From positions 1 through 61,353 of the forward strand of contig CAJVPJ010000037.1 in assembly GCA_910592205.1 (NCBI GenBank): DNA of 61,353 nt, written 5' to 3'. This stretch comes from Paraglomus occultum. Taxonomy: Eukaryota; Glomeromycota; Glomeromycetes; Paraglomerales; Paraglomeraceae. A model generated the notes under the pieces. It saw nothing but the letters and a program-made list of their open reading frames with translations. It had not been told where the DNA came from and searched no databases. Positions 46,180 through 57,698 of this stretch are shown piece after piece; positions within the stretch are counted from its first letter, which is position 1, and every line of letters starts with the position of its first letter. The position numbers were made by a program, and so were the translations under genes.

Positions 46180-48400
46180 GTCAGTTTTAGCGATCGTGGA
46201 TTTCATTGAGAAACTCAGAGGCAAAGAATGTGGGAAGTACCTTCTACATTTCTTTATTATCATTACTATTTTATGATTTGAGCATCTGATAAACGGAGAA
46301 AAGTTGAGGATGAAGATATGGCCTCCATTGACAGCAAGGATAAGTATTTTTGCAATATCCTACACTGTATGGAACCATCCACTTACATGGACCCTGCAGT
46401 TGATGCTTGGAAAGAGGGCCTCGCACACCTTCTAGGACCTATTACGACGTCTGTAATCCTCTTAGTTAGTTCCATGTGACATACTCTGTTCCAGAGTCCA
46501 TTGTGTCAATGCCCATATCCATTTTATTGTGATCAGCTTTCATATCATGTCATCATTTTCATGGAGACAAACTGATATAAATTGCTCCGACTTTTCTTGT
46601 AGATGAACATTTTAAATGCACTTCTTATTTTGACAACACATATGTTGATGACTGGTCTCACATTAGTTGCCTTAAGTATGTAGGAAATGTGTCCACATCT
46701 GACATCAGAAAACCGTATTAAATTCTCGATTACAAAGCTAAATTATGCTCAACGAGCTTAAGTAAATCAATTCCCCAAAAATCGAGAGCAAAGGCTTTTA
46801 GGCATTTTGAGAATGCAGATCGCACATTTGAGCGTAATGAAGTTACTTTGTTTTTCGAAGAATTAGACACACGAGTATGTCAGTTGATTGTTATTAATTT
46901 GTGTATGTGCATGAAAACTAATTCATTGACAGATTGACACAACTGCCACAAATAATCTCGCAAATGCAAAAGGAGATTTGCTCGAGTCAAAACTGAGAGT
47001 CCATGCATTGAATAATATCATCAATCTTGAATCTAATGGAGATCCGATACCGAACAGGGAAAGTGAGGAAGTAAATAGTTCACAAACACCGCCACTAAGA
47101 TCTCCGCTGAACGACTATTCCCCTCTTGAGAGTCGAAATAGACGTCAGATGTCTGACGAAAAAGTTATTCAGTGAGTTCATGTTGCAGCACGTTTCTGGT
47201 TCTAATATTTGGAACAACTTCATTAATTGGATTATTTTTATTGTATACCAGCCACCGTATCTTAATGCCATGGAGCAATCATTGAAATCAAGTACCGTTC
47301 CACGCCTTCTTTGCGGACGGAATCCCTAAGTCTGTTTTGACGGTGTGTTTCCACAGATTTTTATTAGCGTTATATTGAGCCGTGACAGGGACTTGGCTAC
47401 TGATTTACAGAAATCAGGGGACGAGTTTAAGATGGAGATTATGCGGAAAATCGAGGGTGACGAAGGCAATGACTTTCGTCTTACTGCGAAAAAGTTTAAT
47501 GGACTTGTGAGTTGTCATTTATTGCTGTTCTTTAGGTGCTTAAACGCTTAGTAATCCTTCTTCCTTGATTCCAGCTATAGCCTAGTAGAATCTTTCGAGA
47601 AAGATAGGGGAAAGGAAATACATTGTCCAAAATGTTTCTTCGTTATTCAAATTCTACGAATCCACGTTTGGAAATTTGTATTTCGACTGGATCGAAACGC
47701 ATTCCCCAGCCCCGAAATTAACAAAATCACGTACTTACACCGGCATTGTCAAAGTCGATGCGAAAGGTGAGCAATAAAAGTTTATCCTTTTCTTCGTCAT
47801 TAGTATTAGACAGCGGGTTCTTTAATTGTTCTAATTTATCCTGGAAGTGTTCGAGTTCTATGATGATAAAGAGATTTTCCACGCTGAAGTGTCGGGTCCG
47901 CCGTCATCATCGTCATCACAACATGGACATGCTGTCAACGATACAACAAAATCTATACATGCCGGCATATTGAACCTGATCGCGATCTTACTAGATCACC
48001 ACCGAGCTCCAATAGAATATGCAATCAATATTAAGATATTAAGGTTAACAATTTGTATTTTATTCAATTATTAGAATATCGCATAACGTTATACTCGCTT
48101 AAGATGTCAGAAAATGGTACCTTTTTGATTTCGGAACTGTATTCTGCCTTGCCGTTTTCATTCTATGCAATATCAAAATACAAGAGAACCCTCTACATGA
48201 TGTCGATTTTCCACGTAAAAAGTTATTGCAATTATAATTTTTATTATCTTTGGTTATTCACGAGCTTCTATGGTTTCAGGATGAGGTTACGAAGCAAATT
48301 TCAGTCATGAAAAACCTCGACTTACAATTAATCATGGTAGAGGAAGTACAGCTCGGGATGTGTTAAAAATCCCAAAAACTCTGAAGGATTTTTTGCATGA
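46180..48400 (+). pseudogene. decayed multi-exon family gene, paralogue of 32810-34716
   Basis: Coding blocks in order: AIVDFIEKLRGKECGK (about 46180); DMASIDSKDKYFCNILHCME (46320); YFDNTYVDDWSHISCLK (46620, one in-frame TAA follows); ERNEVTLFFEELDTR (46830); NLANAKGDLLESKLRVHALN (46945-47170); KSGDEFKMEIMRKIEGDEG (47360-47505); IGERKYIVQNVSSLFKFYES and DWIETHSPAPKLTKS (47600-47740); AEVSGPPSSSSSQHGH and GILNLIAILLDHH (47890-48045); ITLYSLKMSENGTFL (48068-48219); DEVTKQISVMKN, frame change, TARDVLKIPKTLKDFLHDL (48281-48400). Blocks from 47360 onward align with the minus-strand copy at 32810. Stops and frame changes indicate a dead gene. Function of the family is unknown. Confidence 0.55.
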
Positions 48401-48799
48401 TTTGTATACGATAAAGGAAATTGCGTGTGTGCGTGTGTGTTTGTTTATGTGTAATGAATTGAATTATGTTCAGAATCATGCGAAACAAACATGCTGAAAA
48501 ATAAACCTGCCGGTCAATGTCGTCGCACGCTCAATGATGATGATGATGGTGATAGTGCATTATATCATATGGAAGGAAACGTTGTTCCTATAGCAGCAAA
48601 CATGTGTGTTTTCTCTTATAAACCCTTACTGGTCAAGTTGGTTTATGTCTTCCACACGTGCTATAATCAATGTCATTCACACATCCACGAGTAATTACTT
48701 GATGTGCCGAAAACCATTAATGGAGTAAAGGCCTCCTTACTATAAATAGCATCGTCCAGTTTTCTGAGTATAGGAGCGGTAGATCTCCCTCTACCTCTC

Positions 48800-49390
48800 G
48801 CACGTTCCGATGTATAATAAGAACGTCTAGACAAACAACAAAAGAGCTAACTGAGTTTCTTGGTGACTTCATATGCTTCTTGAGACATTTTAGCAACAGC
48901 ACCCTTTGGCGTTTTGACGCCATGTTTATCCAACAATTCCACAGACGGATACTCGTGAATCGCGAGGAAGCGTTTCCCGCTGTCGTTTTGTGAGCTACCA
49001 GGAAATAATATTAACAATTTATTTAATGTCTACTCGAGAAGCACATTAATGAAGTCCAACCAGATTAGTCCTATTAGCAAAGACATTTGCAGCTCGAAGT
49101 GATCGAAACATGTTGAAAATTCGAGTTGTGATCTATATTCGCTGTATGTATGTCTTTTTGACTGTCGGAATGATCTACACAATAATATGGGTCTGCAAAT
49201 ACTAAACGCGTGTAATTAAACGCGTTGAAATTTTGTGTTATGTTCATTCATCTTCCAGTCTATCAACAGGTATAGTTGAGACAAGGGCAACAAATATTTC
49301 ACAAGATATTTACTGAGACTCTTTTTTGGGGTATATCTCTGCTATATGGCAAATGTTTGGAATTTTCAGCATTGCGCATTCCTGAGCTGC
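48800..49390 (-). pseudogene. LSC2: succinyl-CoA ligase beta subunit, 5' fragment, copy 2
   Basis: Exon 1 (49111-49061) is MFRSLRAANVFANRTNL, a typical mitochondrial presequence. A 66-nt intron ending TGGTAG follows. Exon 2 (48994-48852) reads KRFLAIHEYPSVELLDKHGV and KTPKGAVAKMSQEAYEVTKK, the conserved start of the ATP-grasp beta chain. The exon phases disagree by one base, and nothing of the remaining roughly 380 residues follows: on the minus strand the sequence runs straight into unrelated DNA. About 250 bp of upstream sequence is shared with copy 1, so the promoter was probably duplicated too. The intact gene is presumably elsewhere. Confidence 0.72.
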
Positions 49391-49399
49391 TGCCGCAAC

Positions 49400-52062
49400 A
49401 AGTCAGGTGATAAAGCTTTAATTTTAGAACGGTAGTACTAGATAGGCGCAATTACCCGCCTATTGATTATCGTTGAATGTTTAACCGGACAATACCTATT
49501 GAGCTTAAGTCATATTACAAGCTATAAGGTTGAGTAACAAATTCGTAAGATCGTCTGCTGAACGATTACGTGCATAAATTAGTAGCTAGGCAATAAATTA
49601 GATATTGATGCTAAAAATAGATCCAATTAGTTAGTCGATAGATATACAAAACAAGCTGCGTATCCTTTGGCAATAGAATCCAGTTGTCGGCCGAGCGGAC
49701 GGCAAACCTTGCAAAAAAAACTTGAAGACCCACGAGAAATTGTTGCTATGAATATGATTTGCAATCTGCTATAGACGAGTTAGAGAAATCTAGACGTAAG
49801 TTCCTTTACTATATTGTCCGAATAAAGTTTGAATTTATCAGTTGGTTAGCTTATCTTTCTCAATTACTTGAAAACTTGTTACTAGATGTTATTTTCTTTT
49901 GATTTATAGAAATATTGGCAAGGTTTGTTCAGCAGAACCAACTTTTACCATTTCCAAAGACTTTCGTGTTCAATAATTGCTTGTAGATTATAACCGTCGT
50001 TTAGATAATTGTATTGGTAATGTGAGGATTGAACCCTTGAGATAATTGTGGCGTTCGGGAATATGCAAACTCGTTATCCAGCGGGAAATATTAGAAAATG
50101 GTGTACATCACAATTAAAGCATGCCGAAAGCAACAGGAGTATAGTCATGGGTATTAAAATCTGTTACAAAATTTTATATTTTGGTGCTCGTTTGTCGCTT
50201 AGTTTCTTTTCTTTGAACATTTGTCAATGTTAACGTATAGCAATTAATTCAAAATAGAAAAAGGGAGAAGGCATCGATAGTATATGAAAATAGTCTACTT
50301 TCGCTATTTTGACTATGCAAAGTCTTGTGCAATTTTCTCCGATTATCAAATATTAATTCCGGTTGCAACAAAGACAAAATGTTCTTGACGCAACGGTTGC
50401 TCAACCCTGACCTAACTTTATCGTATTGAAAAGTTTGGTCTATAGACATTCAGTTAAGCTAATACAGACGGACAAATATTACGACAAGGACTTTAGGTCT
50501 CTAAGACAGCGAAAAGAATAAAAGCTAAATCACAATAAGACCGACTTTTTACATCTGCAATTTATGTAGGCTGCGGTAGAGATATAAATAATTTGTACCC
50601 TTCCTTAAATACATTAAGTTCAAGCCTGTTTTGAAGCTATTTGATATTAGCTGCGGAGTAACTTATTTCTGTGCTGGATATGTACATTATAAACAAATTT
50701 GTAAACAGTAAAATAAACATTATCAATTGAAAAACAACGAAATTGTTTAAATTTCCGTGCATTTACAAAATACCTTACTTTAATCCGTTATACTTGCCTA
50801 TCGAAAGGACAAGTTATTGACGACTCTAAACTATCGAGTGTGAGAAGGATTACGAAGGATTACGTTATTTCGTGATTTCGTAACACAATAAATTTGGGGC
50901 ATTGACATAATTTGATATGCAGGTATTGCATTCAAATGCAAGGCCATCGATAACCATTGCAATCCCTCCCTGATAGAAACGACTCATGTAATTACAAAAT
51001 TGGGTTGACAAGCCACTCAAAATTTTTTTTCTAACGGACAAACATGTGATGTTTATGCTCTCATAAGCAATACGCCACAACTGCCAAGATTCCGATCGGT
51101 GAAAAGAAACAAAGCATGCATTCGTCTTAATCATTTATATCTGCAGTCTTTCCTCTTTTTAGTTTTCGGAGTTTAAAATTTTACTGTGCAGGGATCATAT
51201 ACTGACATTTCAAGCCCCGCATAAATGCGTGACTGCATTTAATCTCGAATAAGTAAACAGACGGTTGTTCTTAACAAAGGGCTATTGCCATATTGTTTGC
51301 TATTCGAGTCGACATGACTGTGCCGACAATGCATCTTTGCATCATTGATTTTCACATCGTGATTGTTTTCAGGGTTTCATATATAAATGGAAAAGTCTTA
51401 TAGTCGGCTGATTTTGTCTAAGTTTTCTCGATTAGTACAGCCGAGAATGTCGGACAGCATGCCATTTATGGGATAAACAGTGTAACATTTTTATGATAAT
51501 AAACTCATTCGACCTAACCGTTATAACTAATGATTGGAGGGAAAAAATGGCTCGCATTTTTCAATGCATTTTAGCATACACCGTGTTTGCTCCATTGATG
51601 CAAAATTGGGATTGTTATGTATGTCCCAAGTCGGCTGTCTGGAGGGTGTCATGTCCAACTTTATTTGGTATCAAATACAACTGACTTGCTGCAATTACCC
51701 GTGTTTTCTCCGTATATGCGTTTATTGTTTTATCCGTCTTGCTCTGTACAATTGCTAACCATTCATAGTAGATAATGATTCTTATTAAATTCAGATATCG
51801 GTATTATAACGAAACAAATGCACCGTTGATTTATGCTTTTATGGTTACAGCATACGAATATTGTTTTCGTATATAGAAATAATAGGAATAGCAGCGCAAT
51901 CCAATCTCCGTCTCGTAACAGTATAAATTACCGTGTTTTTCCAGCGAAAAAATGGTAGACTACGAGTCTCAACGAGTCTTTGTTCATGGTATACAATTAT
52001 CTTAGCATATTCGAGCTCGTTTACTACGGATATAATCGATTATAAACTTCGACCATACGAAC
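49400..52062. other. intergenic, no gene seen
   Basis: AT-rich; no supported coding region. A short run near 49740-49797 reads SAIDELEKSR before a GTAAGT site, and could be a lone relic exon. Confidence 0.35.
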
Positions 52063-52764
52063 ATGGACACACCGACAGTCATTTTTCATTCGGAAATTCC
52101 AACAGATCAATCGATCTCATCGTTAATATCAGGCATCGTTCCTCCTCCGAATATAACTCTTTTTCTTCGCGTGGAAGAGCTAATTATATGCAGAAACGTA
52201 CCGAGGAGTGTTCAACGTGGACATACTCAAGTTGCTCGACCACCCAATTGTTTCATGATATATAGAAAAAACTGTCTTGCAGGAAGACGAAGGACAGTAA
52301 ACGACGGCAGACCGTTCAACATGAGTAGTTTTTCAAAAGAGATAGCAGCTAAATGGAAGACGGAGCCTCCTGAGGTTGTGAATTTTTACACTCAAATGGC
52401 AGAAATTGTCAGGGGGATTCATAGTAAAGTCCACCCCCATTACAAGTACACACCGAGAAAAGCGGTTAAGCGGAGGAAAGCCAAACAAGATATAAAAACA
52501 AATGACAAAATGACTGGGTCTTCACAACAACGAAAAAAACGTAAAAAAGAAGAGAACGTAGTATCTGAATTTCAAGTAGAGTTTTTCGTTCATGAAACTA
52601 ATGGTGATGATAACGCTTCAAGTAATAGTAATGATACATACTATGATTGCGGTGAAGAACTACTCGAATGCCCAGAATCTAGTTCCTCCGCAGACGAGTT
52701 TAACCACTTGTTAAATAATATGGATTTACGCAGAAGCAGTGATAGCGAGTCAGACGGGTATTGA
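52063..52764 (+). CDS. MATA-HMG box protein 1
   Basis: 233 residues, single exon, probably a nuclear sequence-specific DNA-binding regulator. The HMG box spans residues 58-133: ARPPNCFMIYRKNCLAGRR, FSKEIAAKWKTEPPEVVNFY, YKYTPRKAVKRRK. This is the MATA/sex-M type box that includes fungal mating-type regulators. The usual RPxN is RPPN, and the loop after helix 1 is arginine-rich. N-terminal to it stands LFLRVEELI. Two basic clusters follow (VKRRKAKQ; RKKRKKEE), likely nuclear localisation signals. An acidic/serine tail (ECPESSSSADEF; RRSSDSESDG) follows those. A TATAAAC word lies about 16-22 bp before the ATG. It is the first of four HMG genes in this cluster and has the most divergent box. Confidence 0.9.
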   Translation: MDTPTVIFHSEIPTDQSISSLISGIVPPPNITLFLRVEELIICRNVPRSVQRGHTQVARPPNCFMIYRKNCLAGRRRTVNDGRPFNMSSFSKEIAAKWKTEPPEVVNFYTQMAEIVRGIHSKVHPHYKYTPRKAVKRRKAKQDIKTNDKMTGSSQQRKKRKKEENVVSEFQVEFFVHETNGDDNASSNSNDTYYDCGEELLECPESSSSADEFNHLLNNMDLRRSSDSESDGY

Positions 52765-54381
52765 CGAGTTTGATAGATTTTTATAGTTTCATTTATTGTT
52801 TATTTTTTCTTTTCTTTTCTTTTCTTATTTTTTTAAGTTTAGCAAGTAGGCAATTTCGTAAGATTAAATTTTTAAGATTTTATGACAAAACGCAAAGCAA
52901 TTTAAACTTATTTAGGTCGTCGTATTGAATTATGTAAGGACGTTTATTTCTTTATGAATAAGAATCTGTTTTCAAGTCGAATTTGACGGAAAAACAAGTT
53001 CTGCCTAATTGTATATTGTGTCATTCTCGCGCCACATCAGTATACCTTTGTTTTCAGATTCTCAGCCACATACGTTCAGGCAACAAAGAACAAAGATCGC
53101 CATGATTGGTGATCACGATACAATGGCACTTTATAAGTTTCTGGTTGGGGGTACTACGGAAAGCATACCCTGAATATGATTAAGAATGACACTTCAAATA
53201 TATCATTATGTCACATTTGAAAAAGGATACATCATTACGTAAGATAAAGTCCAGATCCGAAACAAAGACTTGCCCGATTTACAGCTCGTGTTTGATGATA
53301 AAAATAAACCATAAATCATTAAAAAAAACCCAATCAATTCGTACCAGCAAATATTAGTTCAACGTCTAACAGTTAGCACAATAATATTGTTTCTTCATAG
53401 ACTGAATAGGGTTACAAATATAAACACTGCTACGCCTCTCGTTCTAGTTCGTAGTCGGATAATCAATTGATCCAGTGCAATTAGTCATCATATAAAGTTG
53501 AAATTGATATTGCCCTAGTTCACAGATATCACTATAGATAACTGCCATAACTGGCAAAACCATTGTTCCAAATTTGATTCTAGTCACCAGTTTTGATAGC
53601 AATAGATATTAATATCTCCTATCGTTATCTCCCTAAATAAATCTAAAAATAACTGAAAGAACCTAAATTCTTTTTTCGAATCACATTCAATTCCGAGATA
53701 TGACGTGAGAATTTGAGTCTTCCAACGGGCTATATTTCACATGCAACTCACATGGTCTTACACGATATAGTCTAATGAAATCGTGCTTATTTTGAAAGAA
53801 AAAAACCATCGGAGATCTGTGAAGGGACGTACCATCGAGTCGCAGCATCGATCCGCAGTTGAATGAGAACGTCGGGACATGGAACGATTTGATCGATACT
53901 AGACGAGAGCAAGCTTGAAAAACAAAAAAAAAAAAAGACCAGAATTTAATGGATCCTTAAAGAGTCCGTGCCATAATGTATCCTTAAAGAGCCTGTCATA
54001 ATGTATTCTTAAAGAGATGAAATCGATTTATAATTTAAAAAAGGAGGTTCATTGCATCACTGTGCCACATTAAGGGGATCAGCCATTTTGATCATTTAAA
54101 ATACGCCATAGCAGGAAATTTCGGTACCTTTGAATTTCAAATCTTGACCAGGATATGATGATAGAAGAATGATATTTATCAGTAACAAGATTATCACCGG
54201 GGTGTTTGCCTGTAATGAGATTTGGCTAGAACATTCGATGCATACGTATGCAAACCGGAACTGCAAACTCCGAGATAGATAAGACGCAAAGATTGACCCA
54301 CCGAACACAATCGATTATCCTTACTCTCACTAACTTACAGCAGTCTACTTTCAGTGACAAACAAAGTTATCACTTACCAGC
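52765..54381. other. intergenic between HMG genes 1 and 2
   Basis: No gene seen. A small direct repeat (CCTTAAAGAGTCCGTGCCAT / CCTTAAAGAGCCTGTCAT / TCTTAAAGAG) lies near 53953-54020. Confidence 0.4.
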
Positions 54382-55713
54382 ATGAATCCTCCCAAGATGC
54401 CGGACGCGCTTTACTCGAATGAAGAGTTGATACAATCTATCAGATTAGTTTCGGAAAATACATTCACTCAAAATATCCTGATCAACAACGACATTAGTAA
54501 CACTAATCATCCGATTGTTATCGAACACGATCTGACGACCAACTTTTTGGATAACAATCAAAAGACGGAAGGGTCATCGCCCTATGCGCCGGCGCCTCGC
54601 GTCATCTTGGGGTCCGACGATGTAACCTTACCTTGGGATTTCATGCCAACAAATCTGGATCCCGACCAAATTCCGGCAGAATATTGCGACCTCTGCCAAC
54701 AACTCTGGCCTTTCCGTCTTTCCCTTTCCATCAACGAGCTCATTTCTCCTTCGCAAGTGTCTCGTACGTTCCGACGAGACGAGTCGATACCACGTCCGCA
54801 AAATGCCTTTATAATTTATCGCCGTAACCTGGTAGCGTCATTGAAAAATAGAGGAGGTGACATTAAGTTTCATGATATCAGCGACGAAGCCAGCGAAGCG
54901 TGGAGAAAGGAGAGGCAAGAAGTGAAGCAGTTCTTTAAATGCTTGGCTGTCATGGGGAAGATAGTGCACAACAAAAAGTGGCCTGGTTATATTTACAAGC
55001 CAAAGAGAAAAGCAAAGGGACAGCGAGATGGTGGAACTTACGTGAGTGGTGACGAAACGGATGGTAACGGCGGCGATGAAAGCGAGGAAATTGAATGTCT
55101 CAACGCAATGGTCAACGAATGTTGCAATATTATGAGCGATCACGATAAAAAGGACGTGCTTTACAAGGCATTGTCCAAACAAATGAAGAGTTTGCGAAAG
55201 CGTCAGCAGAGCAAGCGTGCAAGTAAATTAACCAAAAGAAAGAAGAAGAGAGTGATTGTTAACAAGAATAACAGCGTTGATTATGACACTGGTTGGAAAC
55301 AACGTAACAATATCGAGAGCATAGAGGGGATGGAAAATGGGGGAACCAGCGGGGATGGAAGAAGCGCAGATGAATCGCATGACAATATTGAGCTGAGCGG
55401 CAGCCATTACGATTGTTCGATAACCGGATTGAGTTGTGATCCTGATGATACGGGCGTTGTCAATGTTCTTGATGGCGTACAAACGAATGGTATTGAAGAT
55501 TACGGGACAGCGCTGGATCAGGCATCAGCTTATCCGTGGTTCTACTCGATTCCTCCTTGGAGTGGAAATGAAGGCGTTTCAGACCTGATGTCCGAGAATG
55601 TATGTAACAGTGCTAGTGAACGTACTGAGGAATGTGTATCAACTGTGAATGGGTATAATGGAATGTGCATTGGTCCTGAATACACTACTATGGTCGGATG
55701 TGATCTCTTATGA
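54382..55713 (+). CDS. MATA-HMG box protein 2 (long form)
   Basis: 443 residues, single exon, the longest of the four. The HMG box is at residues 136-208: IPRPQNAFIIYRRNLVASLK, ISDEASEAWRKERQEVKQFF, WPGYIYKPKRK. The RPxNAFI-YR signature is intact, so DNA binding is expected. The pre-box motif LWPFRLSLSINELISPSQVS (residues 108-127) is shared with the neighbours. The N-terminal 100 residues are polar; the C-terminal half has a basic block (RKRQQSKRASKLTKRKKKR) and a long acidic/serine-glycine region. Its GC content appears higher than its surroundings. The family includes mating-type regulators, but arbuscular mycorrhizal fungi carry many copies, so a mating role cannot be assumed. Confidence 0.94.
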   Translation: MNPPKMPDALYSNEELIQSIRLVSENTFTQNILINNDISNTNHPIVIEHDLTTNFLDNNQKTEGSSPYAPAPRVILGSDDVTLPWDFMPTNLDPDQIPAEYCDLCQQLWPFRLSLSINELISPSQVSRTFRRDESIPRPQNAFIIYRRNLVASLKNRGGDIKFHDISDEASEAWRKERQEVKQFFKCLAVMGKIVHNKKWPGYIYKPKRKAKGQRDGGTYVSGDETDGNGGDESEEIECLNAMVNECCNIMSDHDKKDVLYKALSKQMKSLRKRQQSKRASKLTKRKKKRVIVNKNNSVDYDTGWKQRNNIESIEGMENGGTSGDGRSADESHDNIELSGSHYDCSITGLSCDPDDTGVVNVLDGVQTNGIEDYGTALDQASAYPWFYSIPPWSGNEGVSDLMSENVCNSASERTEECVSTVNGYNGMCIGPEYTTMVGCDLL

Positions 55714-55908
55714 TTCAGTAGAATAGAAAGTGCATTGAAAGTATATAAATATTTTATTTATGATATGTATATGTAAAATATACGTCAAGCGTATATGCGG
55801 CATCACGTATAAATATCATTATACGAACGAGTATGGTAAATATATGAGTAACTTATTTATCAAATAAAAATATAAAATATTTCTTATATAATTAGTGATA
55901 CATTGCAC

Positions 55909-56555
55909 TCATGTGAAGCATACCGCATTCGTCTCGACATAATGCCTTTGCGCGATGTCTATTATGTGTGGAGGGGGGTCACCGCGAACCCTTTTATTTT
56001 TGCCAATTCCCTTGTGTACCGTTAGATGACGCCACTTGCCATTATTGGGTTGTGGATCGCCTGTTTGATCACACATAGACCGTAATTCGTAACACCATAC
56101 GGTGAACTGCGGGTCTCGGCTATACTCTTTTTGGACGAGGACATTCATATCATAATAAGGCAAACAATCATTGTAAATTACATAGACCTGGTAACGAGTT
56201 TTTCCGAACAAGTTAAAATTATAAACGAAACGGGCTATAACGCCTCGTACTAGACAAACGTCCATTCGGCAGACACATAAATAGATAATAGGAGCAAGTA
56301 CGCCGCCATTGATCCTTGAATGTTCAAGCTTGTTGCTAACAACTGCCTTTGATAGTCAATCCATATAACCGCAATGGTCGTAATGTGGCAATATATGACC
56401 TCATAAAGAGACGTTATTGGAAAAGACAGGTTTTTATTCCAGATTAATGGAGAAATACGTGCACCGGTTACAATAAGTTTGAACCCCAACAAAAATTTCA
56501 AATGGTAAGATTTATTATTGCTCGTAGATATGCAACATTTCTGCAGGGACGCCAT
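55909..56555 (-). CDS. hypothetical gene, two possible readings
   Basis: Exon 2 sequence (56346-55909) is protein-like: GVIARFVYNFNLFGKTRYQV, PYYDMNVLVQKEYSRDPQFT, VWCYELRSMC, TGDPQPNNGKWRHLTVHKG. One reading joins it to 56555-56400 (MASLQKCCISTSNNKS; FKLIVTGARISPLIW) through a 53-nt intron with a weak GTCATA donor and an ATCAAAG acceptor, giving 197 residues. An alternative is a secreted protein starting MAAYLLLLSIYVSAE (ATG near 56313), disabled by a frameshift before RGVIARF. I recognise neither. The gene sits between HMG genes 2 and 3 on the opposite strand. Confidence 0.35.
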
Positions 56556-57359
56556 CTGTTACAGAGAGATAAGGTAGATGAACATACAATAATACTTTGC
56601 AATCGGGAACCCTTTAATGGTTGATGTAGCTACATGTGTTAATCAGGATCGTAAGTATAAAGACATTATTCCTTTTTTTCCTCGTTGCTGAGCAATGTGT
56701 GAATTTTCTATTAATGATTGTTTCGGTTAAACTAAATTTTAATAATAGAATATCAGTCACGTAATCACAATACTAATATACAAATTAATATTAGCCGTGC
56801 AGTTATGATTGTTTGTCGTCTGTTTCTTCCTATTGTTGTCATTGTCGTCAATGAAACACCATTCATTCGCTCGTGTCCACAAGTAAAATAGTAAAAGCGT
56901 AAGAAATAGGTTTACAGAATACGTAGAACGCATCTTTATGAATAGAACGTATTTGGCACTGTACATTTTTTTATTCATCGGGCCAGTATATTGGCCAGTA
57001 TATTGTCGAGCTGCCCGTTTTGGTTGACGGCGTAACTTACAAAGACTGAGAAACAATATGCCGTACAATATTATTACAGTCGCACTTCACAGTATGCAAA
57101 CAAAACAAACAAAATCAGCCCGATTTAGAGATTCAAGATTCTGCATAAGTAAAAGTAGGTATAGCAGATCACATGAAATGGTTCTTTTATTAGGCCATAA
57201 TACCTATGGAAAAACCTAATGGAAAAATCTGATGGAAAGAAATAAACTAGTGTGTTTGTAAGGAATTGATTCAATTTAACGAAAACAAATATATAAAGGG
57301 TGGCGTGTGTGTGTGTTATGTTGGATGAGATAAATTGTTAAGATTTCTCTCTCGGTAAA

Positions 57360-57570
57360 TTGAACAGCAAAAAACAACAGTAACATTGAAATCAACAGCA
57401 ACCGTAACATCAAAAACAACAGTAACGGCAAAAACAACAGCAACAGTAACATCAAAAACAAGCCAGTGAAAACAAAAAGCAACAGTAACAGTAACAGTAG
57501 CAGTAACAGTAACAGAAACAGAAACAGAAACAGTAACAGTAACAACAACAAGAATCACAACAGACATCAA
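57360..57570. repeat. AACAGT/AACAGC hexanucleotide-type repeat upstream of HMG 3
   Basis: Imperfect AACAGTAAC, AACAGCAAC and AACAGAAAC units run for about 200 bp and end about 130 bp before the ATG at 57699. The reverse strand gives spurious leucine- or valine-rich open frames. Confidence 0.9.
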
Positions 57571-57698
57571 AAATTTCTTCTTCCTACCTGAATCCTGCCT
57601 TTTGACTATCGCGTCATATCTAAACACATTTACGTCTGCTTTAAAACATTTGCAACCCAAAATCTACTCCTAGTTTTCAAATTACATCCTCAATAAAA

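Noticed and set aside
57276-57660. Minus-strand poly-leucine and valine-threonine frames
   Set aside because: They are reverse readings of the AACAGT repeat block.
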